Origin: Novosphingobium sp.
GTDB lineage: Bacteria > Pseudomonadota > Alphaproteobacteria > Sphingomonadales > Sphingomonadaceae
Direction of reading: 5' to 3'
Length of the DNA: 62,386 bases
Assembly (NCBI RefSeq): GCF_030696665.1
Contig: NZ_JAUYRV010000007.1
Coordinates: 1 to 62,386 of the forward strand
In this document: piece after piece, positions 43,688-52,661 of the stretch
Layout of the letters: every line of letters begins with the position of its first letter
Position numbering within the stretch: position 1 is the stretch's first letter
The notes under the pieces: model-generated
The model's database searches: none
Told to the model about the DNA's origin: nothing
What the model saw: the letters and a program-made list of their open reading frames with translations, nothing else
Translations under genes and position numbers: made by a program

Positions 43688-44559
43688 ATCAGCACAACCC
43701 AGCCTTTTCAGGCGCTTTACCGCTCGATACGTTCGACGAGACCTCGCGCGCAAACTTTGCCGTTTGCTACCCGGAAAAGCCGCACAAACTGGTCCACCGG
43801 CTCGGCCAGCATCCACTAATGCAACTCGATGCGCTGGCGACATTGGCCGAAATGCTTCCCGATGCGTCTGTCGAATATAACCGCGCCGCACTGCCGCTCG
43901 GCCTCAATGGTGAAAAAGCCCCCGCCAACGGCATCGGTATCGGAGAAACAATCCGGCACATCGCCACCACAGGCAGCTGGGCCGCGCTCAAGAACATCGA
44001 ACAATGCCCGGTCTATGCCGACCTCCTGATGGAACTGCTGGAAGAACTGCGTCCGACCATAGAGGCGCGCACCGGCGCGATGCTGAAACCGCAGGGCTTT
44101 GTCTTCGTCACCAGCCCCGATGGCGTCACGCCCTATCACTTTGATCCTGAACACAATATCCTGTTGCAGATCATGGGATCAAAACAGCTGACGATGTTTC
44201 CCGGAGGTGATACCCGCTTTGCCCCCGACGAAACCCACGAAAGCTATCACACCGGCGGCCCGCGCGATCTGTTCTGGCACGATGATTTGCGTCCCCACGG
44301 CAAAGTCTGGTCGCTGTCACCCGCAGAGGCGCTTTACGTCCCTGTCATGTCGCCCCATTTCGTGCAGAACGGCCCCGCCCCCTCGGTGTCGCTGTCGATC
44401 ACGTGGCGGTCCGAATGGAGCTTTGCCGAAGCTGACGCCCGCGCCTTCAACAGCGTGCTGCGCAAACTGGGTCTCAAACCCCGCGCGCCCGGACGCTGGC
44501 CTGCTGCCAACCGCGCCAAGGCCTTTGCATGGCGGCTGGTGCGGCGGGTCCGGGGTTAA
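43684..44559 (+). CDS. JmjC/cupin-like Fe(II) dioxygenase-type protein
   Basis: 291 residues. The double-stranded beta-helix metal site reads H152-F-D154 (TPYHFDPEHNILLQIMGSKQL) with the second His at H225 (SPHFVQNG), so the 2-His-1-Asp triad for iron is present. This suggests a 2-oxoglutarate-dependent hydroxylase or a JmjC-like protein. The family usually lies near acyl- and aminoacyl-transferases. ATG 43684 overlaps the stop of the acetyltransferase gene (ATGA). The C-terminus is basic. Confidence 0.7.
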   Translation: MNQHNPAFSGALPLDTFDETSRANFAVCYPEKPHKLVHRLGQHPLMQLDALATLAEMLPDASVEYNRAALPLGLNGEKAPANGIGIGETIRHIATTGSWAALKNIEQCPVYADLLMELLEELRPTIEARTGAMLKPQGFVFVTSPDGVTPYHFDPEHNILLQIMGSKQLTMFPGGDTRFAPDETHESYHTGGPRDLFWHDDLRPHGKVWSLSPAEALYVPVMSPHFVQNGPAPSVSLSITWRSEWSFAEADARAFNSVLRKLGLKPRAPGRWPAANRAKAFAWRLVRRVRG

Positions 44560-44613
44560 ACGTCAAAAGCCAACCCGTTGACGCAAACGGAAACTCGGTT
44601 CATCGGCTCTGCC

Positions 44614-45513
44614 ATGACCGACCATGAAGACCCGACGCCGCAGGAACTTGTCACCCGGCTGCTCGACCTGCTCGACGTAAAAGACCACGGCGGTGACCGC
44701 TTCGAGGGCCGCCGCAAGATCGGCGGGGTGGGCCGCGTATTCGGCGGTCAGGTGATCGGACAGGCGCTCGCCAGTGCCGAACGGACCGTTGCCGATGATC
44801 GCCCGGTCCACTCACTCCACGCCTATTTCCTTCGCGGCGGCAGCGAGGATCATGAGACTGATTTCAAGGTGGAGCGCGATCTGGATGGCGGATCGTTCTC
44901 CAACCGCCGCGTGGTTGCCAGCCAGCTTGGCAAACCGATCCTCAACATGGCGGCGTCGTTCCACAAGCGTGAAGAAGGCTTTGAACATGCGGCAGAAATG
45001 CCCGATGTTGTCGGGCCGGAAGGCCTTGCCACCGAGCGTGACCTGCGCCTCAAATATGCCGATCGCATACCTGAAAAGCGTCGCCATCTCATGCTCGAAC
45101 GCCGGCCAATAGAACTGCGCCCGCTCGAACCGCGACACTGGATGGGGTCAGAACCGCAGCCGCCGGTGGCCCACAGCTGGTTCCGCGCAGTATCAACTCT
45201 GCCCGACGATCCGCGTATCCACCGCGCCGTCCTGGCCTATGCCAGCGACATGACGCTGCTTGGCACTTCCACCATGCCCCACGCCGCAGGCTGGGCCGGC
45301 GGCAACATGATGATTGCCAGCCTTGATCACGCGATCTGGTTTCACGATGATTTCCGCGCCGACGAATGGCTGCTTTACGCTTGCGACAGCCCTTGGGCGG
45401 GCCGTGCGCGCGGTTTCAATCGCGGACGGATCTACACGCGCGATGGGCGTCTGGTGGCAAGTGTTGCGCAAGAGGGGTTGATCCGCCCGCTCGTGCCAAA
45501 AAAGCCTTCCTGA
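44614..45513 (+). CDS. tesB: Acyl-CoA thioesterase II
   Basis: About 299 residues, a double hot-dog thioesterase that releases fatty acids from acyl-CoA. Motifs are GRVFGGQVIGQALASAERTV, HSLHAYFLRGG, DGGSFSNRRVVASQ, SFHKREEGFEH, and in the second half LAYASDMTLLGTSTMPH and SLDHAIWFHDDFRADEWLLY. The catalytic Asp in SLDHAIWFH and the Gln and Thr of the TesB set are present. ATG 44614 is preferred over the TTG at 44578. Confidence 0.93.
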   Translation: MTDHEDPTPQELVTRLLDLLDVKDHGGDRFEGRRKIGGVGRVFGGQVIGQALASAERTVADDRPVHSLHAYFLRGGSEDHETDFKVERDLDGGSFSNRRVVASQLGKPILNMAASFHKREEGFEHAAEMPDVVGPEGLATERDLRLKYADRIPEKRRHLMLERRPIELRPLEPRHWMGSEPQPPVAHSWFRAVSTLPDDPRIHRAVLAYASDMTLLGTSTMPHAAGWAGGNMMIASLDHAIWFHDDFRADEWLLYACDSPWAGRARGFNRGRIYTRDGRLVASVAQEGLIRPLVPKKPS

Positions 45514-45966
45514 TCAGGGTTTTGTGCAAGCCGCGCCGGTGATGCGGGGCTCTGCCACCATCGCGAAAGCCACCTTGCCCAGCGCCGCCACGCCCGGCGC
45601 CGCTGCCAGATCGCGCGCTACGGCCTCGAACCGGTGGCAGTTGGCCGGATCGGTCGCCCCGCCGCCGTAACGATTGCCCAGCCGTGTGGCATAGGCATCA
45701 TAGGCATGCCGTTCATCGCCAAAGAACGTGCGCAAATGCCGCCCAGCCGCGGCGAATACTGGCCGGTGAGCAGTTCCCATCGCCTCATAACCCGCGGAAA
45801 TATCCACGCCGATGGCGCGACAGCGGAGGCTTACCGTCATCATCATCGCTTCGAATTCGTGCAACCGCGCCGCCGCCAGCGTCTGTCCATCAAGGCAACC
45901 CTGCGCCTGCGCGCTCTGCGCAAATGGCAGTGAAATCAGGGCGATGGCCGCCGCCAGGCGCTTCAC
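45514..45966 (-). CDS. Small exported protein of unknown function
   Basis: About 150 residues from GTG 45966, which overlaps the stop of the upstream gene by 4 bases (GTGA). The signal peptide is KRLAAAIALISLPFAQSAQAQG. The mature protein is helical with Cys residues (CLDG, RCRAI, NCHRF, AACTKP) that could form two disulfides. The family is not recognised. It is coupled with the gene at 45963-46748. Confidence 0.6.
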   Translation of the reverse strand: MKRLAAAIALISLPFAQSAQAQGCLDGQTLAAARLHEFEAMMMTVSLRCRAIGVDISAGYEAMGTAHRPVFAAAGRHLRTFFGDERHAYDAYATRLGNRYGGGATDPANCHRFEAVARDLAAAPGVAALGKVAFAMVAEPRITGAACTKP

Positions 45967-46748
45967 TTCGAAGCCTCTGCAAGCTGGCATGATGTGACCG
46001 GAACCGCCATCACCGCATCGAACTGTCGCACCACCGCCGCCTGACGGCTGTATGTCACCGCCGCCACCTGCTGCTGATAATCGCGCGCTTCGGATGCCAA
46101 CGCGTTCATCGGCGTCGGATCGCGCGAAAGCTGATGGCTGTCATAGGCCTGCTGCAAGGCCTGCATGTGCGCAATCGCGGCGGCATTGTTGGTCCGCGCC
46201 AGTTCCAGCACCGGCTTGTACCGGGTCTCGTAAAAGGCATTACGCTGGTCGGCTGAGCAGAACGTGGTGGGCAGCGGCAGATCGGCAACGTCCTGCAACG
46301 CGGGCCGCGCAGGAAGCGCAAACCCTTGCGCTGCCAAGACTTTCGTCGTCCCGGCACCCGCTTCCTGCGATTTCGCCAATTCGCTCAACAACGCGGCATC
46401 GCTCGCTGGCGGAGTAACGCTTTCCGCTTTTGCAACAACGGGTTGCGCCGCCGCCACGGCGGGCTGAACAACCGCCGGAGCCGGAACCGCTACCACCGGC
46501 ACCGGCACCGCGCGGCGCAAGGTCATGACCTTCGCCTTCGCCAGTCCGCTGAACGTGCCCGCCGGATATTGCGCAAGATAGGCCTCGTAAACCGCCGGAT
46601 CATCGCTGCCTGCCACTGATTGCCAGAACGTCAGCTCGAACGGCGTCCCGACACCGTTCGAACTTTGCGCACACAGCGGGCCGCCGGCCAGCAGCAGGCA
46701 TGCGGCAAACGCGATCCTTGCGGTCTTCCGACCGGTTCCTGAAGTCAT
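45963..46748 (-). CDS. Exported protein with a caspase-associated-type repeat
   Basis: About 261 residues. Signal peptide to about residue 28 (CLLLAGGPLCAQS). Then FELTFWQSVAGSDDPAVYEAYLAQYPAGTFSGLAKAKV, a short segment often found after caspase-like domains in exported proteins, here without the caspase domain. A Pro/Ala/Val-rich stretch follows, then a helical C-terminal half (FCSADQRNAFYETRYKPVLELARTNN). The function is unknown. ATG 46748 is chosen for the signal peptide. Confidence 0.6.
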   Translation of the reverse strand: MTSGTGRKTARIAFAACLLLAGGPLCAQSSNGVGTPFELTFWQSVAGSDDPAVYEAYLAQYPAGTFSGLAKAKVMTLRRAVPVPVVAVPAPAVVQPAVAAAQPVVAKAESVTPPASDAALLSELAKSQEAGAGTTKVLAAQGFALPARPALQDVADLPLPTTFCSADQRNAFYETRYKPVLELARTNNAAAIAHMQALQQAYDSHQLSRDPTPMNALASEARDYQQQVAAVTYSRQAAVVRQFDAVMAVPVTSCQLAEASK

Positions 46749-46763
46749 AAATCCCGTCTCCAA

Positions 46764-46785
46764 CCCCGCGTTCCCAAGCGCGGGG
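46764..46785. repeat. GC-rich inverted repeat
   Basis: CCCCGCG and CGCGGGG, with an 8-base spacer, lie in the leader of the gene at 46748. It could be a regulatory hairpin or a dispersed palindrome. Confidence 0.4.
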
Positions 46786-46883
46786 AATGTCCCGTCATCC
46801 ATCAGACAGGAGGAGTTTGAAGGAGCCGCAAACAAGTGCGGTTAAAGGGCCAGAAACCCTTTTCCCTGCGGCCTTTGGGCACC

Positions 46884-46927
46884 GCTTGGTGCAGTCAGGT
46901 GCGCCTAGGTGCATCTAGGTGCACTTC
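46884..46927. repeat. GCACCTA short tandem motif, copy 2 (reverse)
   Basis: The stretch gtcaggtgcgcctaggtgcat followed by ctaggtgcac is the reverse complement of the core of the element at 9625-9674. It holds three CCTA/TAGG units. It sits just past the stop of uvrC. Confidence 0.5.
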
Positions 46928-46942
46928 AGGAATGCCCTCGTT

Positions 46943-48880
46943 TCACCCGTTCGGATGGTAAAAATCATAGACCGTCTGCGCCACCGCCGAACTGACTCCC
47001 GGTGACCGCTGGAGGTCTTCAAGGCTCGCCGCACGCACTTTTCCGGCGGTGCCAAAGTGCAGCAACAGCGCCCTTTTGCGCGCCGGACCAATGCCGGGAA
47101 TCTCGTCAAGCGGACTGGCCGTAATCGCCCGGCTGCGCTTGGCCCGGTGCGCGCCGATGGCGAAGCGGTGGACCTCGTCGCGCAGGTTCTGCAAGTGGAA
47201 CAGCAGCGGCGAATTCACGGGGAGCATCTTTTCGCGCCCATCAGGAAAATGGAAAACCTCGCGCCCATCACGCCCGTGATGCGGACCCTTGGCGATGGCG
47301 ATGAGCGGCACGTCCTCGATGCCGAGCTCGCCCAAAGCCTCCTTCACCGACGACATCTGCCCCTTGCCGCCATCGATCAGCACAAGGTCGGGCCACATGC
47401 CGCTTTCGCGGTCAGGATCATCCTCCTGCACTTTGCCGAAGCGGCGCGTCATCACTTCGCGCATCATGCCGAAATCGTCGTTGGTCTGCGCGGTCTTGAT
47501 GTTCCACTTGCGGTACTGCGCTTTGATGAAGCCTTCCGGCCCCGCCACGATCATCGCGCCCAGAGCATTGGTGCCCTGAATGTGGCTGTTGTCGTAAACC
47601 TCGATCCGCTGCGGCACTTCGGAAAGTTCAAGGAATTCCGCCAGTTCACGCATCGTGCGCGCCTTGGTGCCGCTTTCGGCCAGCCGCCGGTCGAGCGATT
47701 CCACCGCATTGCGTTGCGCCTGTTCCATCAGCCGACGCCGGTCGCCACGCTGGGGGACGGAGACTTCCACCTTGCCGCCCGCCCCTTCGCACAGCGCCTC
47801 GGCCAGAAGCTCGGCCTCGGGCAGTTCACGGTCCACCAGAATGAGCCGCGCCGGGGGCACTTCTTCATAGAACTGCGCAAGGAAGGCGGTCATCACCTCG
47901 GCCTCTTCCAGACCCTCGGTGTGGCTGGGGAAGAAGGCGCGGTGGCCCCAGTTCTGGCCGCCGCGGATGAAGAAGGCCTGCACCGCCACCTGCCCGCCCT
48001 TCACCGCCATCGCAAAGACATCGGCATTGCCCACGCCCTCGGCATTGATGGCCTGGCTGCCCTGGATGAACGTGGCCGCGCGCAAGCGGTCACGCAGCAT
48101 GGCAGCGCGTTCGAAGTCCAGTGCTTCAGCGGCGGCCTGCATCTGCACTTCGATCTCGCGCTGCACCGCGCCCGATTTGCCGCCGAGGAAATCCTTGGCC
48201 TGCCGCACCAGTTCGCCATAGTCCTCAGGCGTTATGCGATCCACGCACGGGGCCGAGCAGCGCTTGATCTGGTAGAGCAGGCAGGGCCGGTCCCGCCGCG
48301 ACATGAAGCCATCGTTGCAACTGCGCAGCAGGAACAGCTTCTGCAGCGCGTTGATCGTGGTGTTGACGCTGCCTGCGCTGGCGAAGGGGCCATAGTAATT
48401 GCCCTTGGCTTTGCGCGCGCCGCGATGTTTCTGGATGCGCGGGTAGGCATGATCGCCGCGCAACAGGATGAACGGAAACGATTTATCATCGCGCAGCAGC
48501 ACGTTGTAGGGCGGGCGGAAGCGCTTGATCAGTTGCGCTTCCAGCAGCAGCGCCTCGGCCTCGGAATTGGTGGTGACGATGGTCATGGACCGCGTCTGGC
48601 TGACCATGCGGCGCAGGCGATTGGGCAGGCGATCGACTTGCGTATAATTGGCCACGCGGTTTTTCAGCGCGCGCGCCTTGCCCACATAGAGCACATCGCC
48701 CTTGGCATCCTGCATGCGGTACACGCCGGGCTTGGGCTTCAGCGTGTTCACCGTATCGCGGATGACCGAGACGCCCAGTTCGATGTCCGGCTTTTCCGAT
48801 CCGCGCAGCGTGGTGGAGGCGCGCTCCTCCTGAAAGCGGTCAGTTTCGCGGTCGGGCGGGGCGGAGGGCTTGCGGGCCAT
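46943..48880 (-). CDS. uvrC: Excinuclease ABC subunit C
   Basis: 645 residues. UvrC makes both incisions in nucleotide excision repair after UvrAB loading. The GIY-YIG domain is PGVYRMQDAKGDVLYVGKARALKNRV, with GVY and YVG. The UVR motif (EVQMQAAAEALDFERAAMLRDRL) binds UvrB. The RNase-H-like C-nuclease has the Asp in RIEVYDNSHIQGT and IDGGKGQ, and the helix-hairpin-helix pair is IPGIGPARKRALLLHFGT and RSPGVSSAVAQTVYDF. ATG 48880 is preferred over upstream starts. No LexA box is seen upstream. Confidence 0.97.
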   Translation of the reverse strand: MARKPSAPPDRETDRFQEERASTTLRGSEKPDIELGVSVIRDTVNTLKPKPGVYRMQDAKGDVLYVGKARALKNRVANYTQVDRLPNRLRRMVSQTRSMTIVTTNSEAEALLLEAQLIKRFRPPYNVLLRDDKSFPFILLRGDHAYPRIQKHRGARKAKGNYYGPFASAGSVNTTINALQKLFLLRSCNDGFMSRRDRPCLLYQIKRCSAPCVDRITPEDYGELVRQAKDFLGGKSGAVQREIEVQMQAAAEALDFERAAMLRDRLRAATFIQGSQAINAEGVGNADVFAMAVKGGQVAVQAFFIRGGQNWGHRAFFPSHTEGLEEAEVMTAFLAQFYEEVPPARLILVDRELPEAELLAEALCEGAGGKVEVSVPQRGDRRRLMEQAQRNAVESLDRRLAESGTKARTMRELAEFLELSEVPQRIEVYDNSHIQGTNALGAMIVAGPEGFIKAQYRKWNIKTAQTNDDFGMMREVMTRRFGKVQEDDPDRESGMWPDLVLIDGGKGQMSSVKEALGELGIEDVPLIAIAKGPHHGRDGREVFHFPDGREKMLPVNSPLLFHLQNLRDEVHRFAIGAHRAKRSRAITASPLDEIPGIGPARKRALLLHFGTAGKVRAASLEDLQRSPGVSSAVAQTVYDFYHPNG

Positions 48881-49005
48881 GCTTCCGCAGATAGTTGCTT
48901 CCACGGCTGAGGCAATGGCCCAAGGGCCTGTTTCCCCGGCTCTATCAGGGTTTTCCCGCATGGTCCGTTTCGGGGGTTTTAGTCCGGTTGCGCGACAATT
49001 GGTGA

Positions 49006-49413
49006 ATGATCGGGCAACCATCAGGAACCTTTGGAACGCGCAGCAGCGCCGTCGTGCCCGGCCGCCGCGCCGATGCGCGCGTGCGCCTGCACATACCGGC
49101 GCGCCTTGTGCTGCTATCGGGTACGCAGCACTGCTTTCTGGAAGACCTTTCGGTGACCGGCGCAGCGATCATCCCGCAGGACGGTCTGCCCGAGGCCGGC
49201 ACTTCCGGCATCCTGATGTGCGAACACGTCGAAGCCTTCGGCATAATCCGCTGGGCACGGCACGGCCGCTGCGGGCTGATGTTCGATGAAAAGCTGCCGC
49301 TGGCGCAAGTCGTATCGCTACGCCACATCGCCGACAGCTTTGAAACCAACGAACGCGAACGCAACATGGAACGCGCACGGGCGTGGGTTCAGGGGCGGTC
49401 GAAGACGCTTTAA
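49006..49413 (+). CDS. PilZ-domain protein
   Basis: 135 residues. The c-di-GMP signature is present as RRADARVRL (R-x3-R, about residues 20-27) and DLSVTGAAI (D-x-S-x-x-G), followed by the beta barrel (GIIRWARHGRCGLMFDEKL). It can bind cyclic di-GMP and may link that signal to motility, polysaccharide or pili. It is divergent from uvrC. The ATG at 49006 has no strong ribosome site; no earlier start looks better. Confidence 0.8.
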   Translation: MIGQPSGTFGTRSSAVVPGRRADARVRLHIPARLVLLSGTQHCFLEDLSVTGAAIIPQDGLPEAGTSGILMCEHVEAFGIIRWARHGRCGLMFDEKLPLAQVVSLRHIADSFETNERERNMERARAWVQGRSKTL

Positions 49414-49511
49414 GGGGACGAGCGGTACTGCGTTCGCACACCCGCCATGCTTTCGCCGGTCAAGCTTGGGGCAGGCCGAAAGCCAGCGCAGTGAATGTTG
49501 TGGTGGGTGAT

Positions 49512-49583
49512 GGCAGGTTTTGGACTATGGAAAGTTTGGCAGCTACGGCTGGATTTAGGTGGATTGCTGAATGTCGGCTTTTG
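49512..49583 (+). repeat. Dispersed repeat A, copy 2
   Basis: Gapless partner of 23299-23370. The clear part is 49538-49583. The left end carries GGCAGGTTTTGG, which also matches the end of repeat B. It lies 5 bases before the 3' end of the orphan gene at 49589-49990. Confidence 0.45.
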
Positions 49584-49588
49584 ATCGT

Positions 49589-49990
49589 TCATTCAGCAAA
49601 TCGAACGTCATTGAAGTGACCCTGCACCTTTTCGATCACCTCACCGTCGGAAGTCGTGATTTCATAAAATGAACTATCGACCGCACGAATAATTGTCCAA
49701 ATCTGTCCCGGCCTGTTTTCGAAGGCTCCCCTGAAGTCACCCCAAATGACTTGTTGGGTCTCATTTGCCAGCGCCAGAAGATCCTTGCCACTGACCATCG
49801 CTGTTTCCGCAGCGAGCTTCTCAAGGGCCGCTCCGCCCTCACCTGTCGCGAAGAACTCCTGGCAAGCAGGATCTGCCACTGTCCATTCTGCTTCCAATGA
49901 TGTGGGGGCAAGAAGCGCCAGAAGGTCGCGCAGGTCGAAAGCGAGGACGTTGCGCTCATCATGTAAATCGTGAATCGTGATTGTCTGCAT
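49589..49990 (-). CDS. Orphan hypothetical protein, 133 residues
   Basis: Acidic soluble protein (many Asp and Glu, few Lys). It reads LHDERNVLAFDLRDLLALLAPTSLEAEW, then WGDFRGAFENRPGQIWTIIRAVDSSFYEITTSDGEVIEKVQGHFNDV. I do not recognise it. There is no signal or membrane helix. GC is lower than in the neighbours. It has repeat A on its 3' side and repeat B on its 5' side, like the orphan gene at 23420-24049, though the orientation of the gene relative to the repeats is opposite. Start 49990 has GTAAGAAA upstream, a weak ribosome site. Confidence 0.6.
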   Translation of the reverse strand: MQTITIHDLHDERNVLAFDLRDLLALLAPTSLEAEWTVADPACQEFFATGEGGAALEKLAAETAMVSGKDLLALANETQQVIWGDFRGAFENRPGQIWTIIRAVDSSFYEITTSDGEVIEKVQGHFNDVRFAE

Positions 49991-50053
49991 ATTTCTTACT
50001 CTGCCAGTCGGCGGCTATCGCCTTAACCTTAAACAGAAGCGCCAGTAAACGAC

Positions 50054-50093
50054 ACGTCCGAAACGGCGTCGTGTCCTGAACGGCAGGTTTTGG
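50054..50093 (+). repeat. Dispersed repeat B, copy 2
   Basis: Forty bases with 35 matches to 24059-24098. Located between the orphan gene and the TonB receptor's 3' end. Confidence 0.55.
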
Positions 50094-50117
50094 CGCAAAG
50101 CGCCATCGCCCCACCGC

Positions 50118-52661
50118 TCAAAACTGCTTGCGGAACTCCACTTCGAACACGGTGCCGCGCGGGTCGAGGTAGCCGGGTTGGTAGCGCAGGGGGACGGCGC
50201 CGGTATCGTCGGTGACGCGCTGTTGGGCGTTGAAGACGTTGTCGACTGCGAACGAAACGCGGGAGCCTTTGAGGAAGGGGACTTTTTCCACCAGCTTTTC
50301 CTTGCGGCCCAGATCGGCGAAGACGCGCAAGTTGAACTTGGCGATGGGAGCGAAGCGCAGGGTGGTCGATCCCGGCAGGCCGCTGGCGTCGACGCGCGAG
50401 CCGCCGGTGTAGCTGCCGCTCATGCGCAGGCCGAAGCCGCGATAGAAGCCGCCGCCTTCCATCTCTATCGAATGGCGTGCCACGGTGCCATCAAGCGCCT
50501 GACCATCAAGCAGATCGAGAACCTGGCCGCCCGCAGCGATCTGCACCGATTGCTGGAACTGGACGGTGTGGAACAGCGACAGGTTCCAGCGACCGCGTCC
50601 ATCGAAGCCGCCCGGGCCTCCCCGCGGCCCGCCGCCGCCTGCCGGAGGGCCACCTGCGCCTACGGGAGGTCCACCAGCACCGGCACCCGGAGGTCCGCCC
50701 GCCGGAGCGCCGGGTGGCCTGCCACCGGCTGCGCCCATCATTCGGCCCATCGGTCCACGCTGCGCCGCAGCCGGATCAGGCGTGCCGAAATTGCCGGAAA
50801 GGTTGAGGCCATAGCGCAAGCGCGAGCCTTTTTCCTCGGCGAAAGTGACCGAGCTTTGATCCACCGATATGATCCGCCCATCGGCATCACGGATCACGCG
50901 GCCGGGAAAAGCGGCTTCCACTTCGGGGGTGAGCAACGGAAAGCCGTTGGTGGTATTGGTGGAGTTGTTGCGGAAGTATTCGGCGATGAAGCTGGAGTCC
51001 TTGAGGAACGGCAGGCTCCAGTTCAGGCCGAATTTCCAGTCACGCTGGCGTTCCTTCAACAGGTTGGGATTGCCGCCGGAAATGACCGTGGCCAGCACCG
51101 TTTCCCCGCGCGAAAAATCGAAGATCGAGACGTTTTGTGTGACGGTGGTCGGCCCGCCCAGCGCGGTCAGCGCAGGGGCCTTGTCCGCCGCCACATAGCT
51201 GGCCTGCAGCGTCAGCTTATCGGTGGGGCTGTAGGTGAGGCCGCCGCCCCAGTTATAGAGCGTGCCGAAATCCGACAGGTGATGCACTTCGGCATTGGCG
51301 TTGATCGACAGGTCACCCACGCCTGCGCCGAAGCCTTCCTTGCGGCTGGTAATCGGCAGATCGAGGCTGAAGCCGCCTTGCGCATCGCCGCGCTTCAGGT
51401 TGATCGTGCCAGCGGCGCTGCGGGTGTCGGTGCTTTCGATGCCGGAATAATCGAACCCGGCCTTGACCGTCAGCGCCACTTCACCGCCGGGCAGGCGCAG
51501 GGGCCTGCCGCTGAGCGTGGCAAGGCTGGTGAGCGAGTCCGTCTTGGACAGGGCGCGGTCGGCCACACCGGGGATGATCGCGCTGACCGGCAAGTTGCCC
51601 GATGCGGTGAGTGATCCGGCATCGATCAGTGCCTGCAGGCCGGAAAGGTCGGCGCGGTTGTCGATGGTGCTTTTCGTTTCGACATGGCCGCCATCACCGG
51701 TGATGGCGAGGTTCCAAGCGCCCAGCGGCTTGTTGAGCGCAACGCCTGCCTGCAACGTGGTGGTCTGCCGCCGAGTGGTAATCGCTGCGGGATCGAGCGT
51801 GGTGCGGCTGAAGCTGCCGGTAGTATCGGTCAGCGTGATCGCGTTCAGCCCGTTGAGCGAACGTGAATTGTCACGCTGCGCCAGTAGGTTAACGCTGAGG
51901 CCCGCGCCTGCGCCCAGTGCGCGGGCGAGGGTGGCGTTGAGCTGGGCCGATTTGCTGTCAGCAATCAGCGTGCGGTAATCTGCAGCCAAGGGATCACCTG
52001 CCACCAGCGGAGCCGCTGACGCTGGCTGCACGATGCCGCGCTCGCCCTCGGTCAGCGGGCTGGCGTCTTCCAGCTTGCCGGTCACGTTGATGCGATTGCC
52101 GCCCGCAATCTTGGTCAGCGTGAATTCCTGCTCCAGTTCGGTAAAGCCGCCGTCGATGGGGAAGCGGAATTCGGTTTCGCTGCCGAAGCTGCTGAAACTG
52201 TCCTTGAGGATGAAGTTGACCACGCGCTGATCGGGGCGGTAGCCATATTGCAGTGCAACTTCCTCGGGCAGCACTTCGACCCGGCGGATCGCTTCTGGCG
52301 GAATGCCGCGCAGTTCACGAAAGCCGGAAATGCGCATACCGTTCAGCAGCACCACAGGACCGCCGCTGCCGCGCCCGCGGCCAGAGCCGGTCTGCGGGGC
52401 GAGTGAGGCGAGCAGTTCCTGCAACGAGCCTGCGCCGTAGGACGCGATGGCCTCTTCATCCAGCACGGCGATGGGTGGCTGCGTGGTGTCGACCTGGCCC
52501 TTGATGCGGGTGGCGATGACGAGGATCTGGCCGGGTTCGCCCACGATTTCCTCTTCGGCCTCAGCCTCGGCATCGGTCCCGGTGGTCACGTCCTGCGCCC
52601 GCGCCGGGTTGGTTACGACAAGGCAAAAAGCCAGTGTTGCCAGCGATGTCGCCGCTCTCAT
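50118..52661 (-). CDS. TonB-dependent outer-membrane receptor
   Basis: About 847 residues from ATG 52661 (GTG 52667 has AAGGG 8 bases upstream and is also possible). A signal peptide ends at NPARAQ. The plug domain holds GQILVIATRIKGQ, SLQELLASLAPQTG, VVLLNGMRISGFRELRGIPPEAIRRVEVLPEEVALQYGYRPDQRVVNFILK. A 22-strand barrel follows and ends in Phe (FEVEFRKQF). A Gly/Pro-rich insert of about 50 residues lies before the last strands (GRPPGAPAGGPPGAGAGGPP and on). The acidic N-terminal stretch EAEAEEEIVG may be part of a TonB box. The substrate is unknown. Confidence 0.9.
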   Translation of the reverse strand: MRAATSLATLAFCLVVTNPARAQDVTTGTDAEAEAEEEIVGEPGQILVIATRIKGQVDTTQPPIAVLDEEAIASYGAGSLQELLASLAPQTGSGRGRGSGGPVVLLNGMRISGFRELRGIPPEAIRRVEVLPEEVALQYGYRPDQRVVNFILKDSFSSFGSETEFRFPIDGGFTELEQEFTLTKIAGGNRINVTGKLEDASPLTEGERGIVQPASAAPLVAGDPLAADYRTLIADSKSAQLNATLARALGAGAGLSVNLLAQRDNSRSLNGLNAITLTDTTGSFSRTTLDPAAITTRRQTTTLQAGVALNKPLGAWNLAITGDGGHVETKSTIDNRADLSGLQALIDAGSLTASGNLPVSAIIPGVADRALSKTDSLTSLATLSGRPLRLPGGEVALTVKAGFDYSGIESTDTRSAAGTINLKRGDAQGGFSLDLPITSRKEGFGAGVGDLSINANAEVHHLSDFGTLYNWGGGLTYSPTDKLTLQASYVAADKAPALTALGGPTTVTQNVSIFDFSRGETVLATVISGGNPNLLKERQRDWKFGLNWSLPFLKDSSFIAEYFRNNSTNTTNGFPLLTPEVEAAFPGRVIRDADGRIISVDQSSVTFAEEKGSRLRYGLNLSGNFGTPDPAAAQRGPMGRMMGAAGGRPPGAPAGGPPGAGAGGPPVGAGGPPAGGGGPRGGPGGFDGRGRWNLSLFHTVQFQQSVQIAAGGQVLDLLDGQALDGTVARHSIEMEGGGFYRGFGLRMSGSYTGGSRVDASGLPGSTTLRFAPIAKFNLRVFADLGRKEKLVEKVPFLKGSRVSFAVDNVFNAQQRVTDDTGAVPLRYQPGYLDPRGTVFEVEFRKQF

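Noticed and set aside
47057..48910. Long plus-strand frame opposite uvrC
   Set aside because: uvrC is certain on the minus strand; the frame is His/Arg/Gln-rich with no motif.
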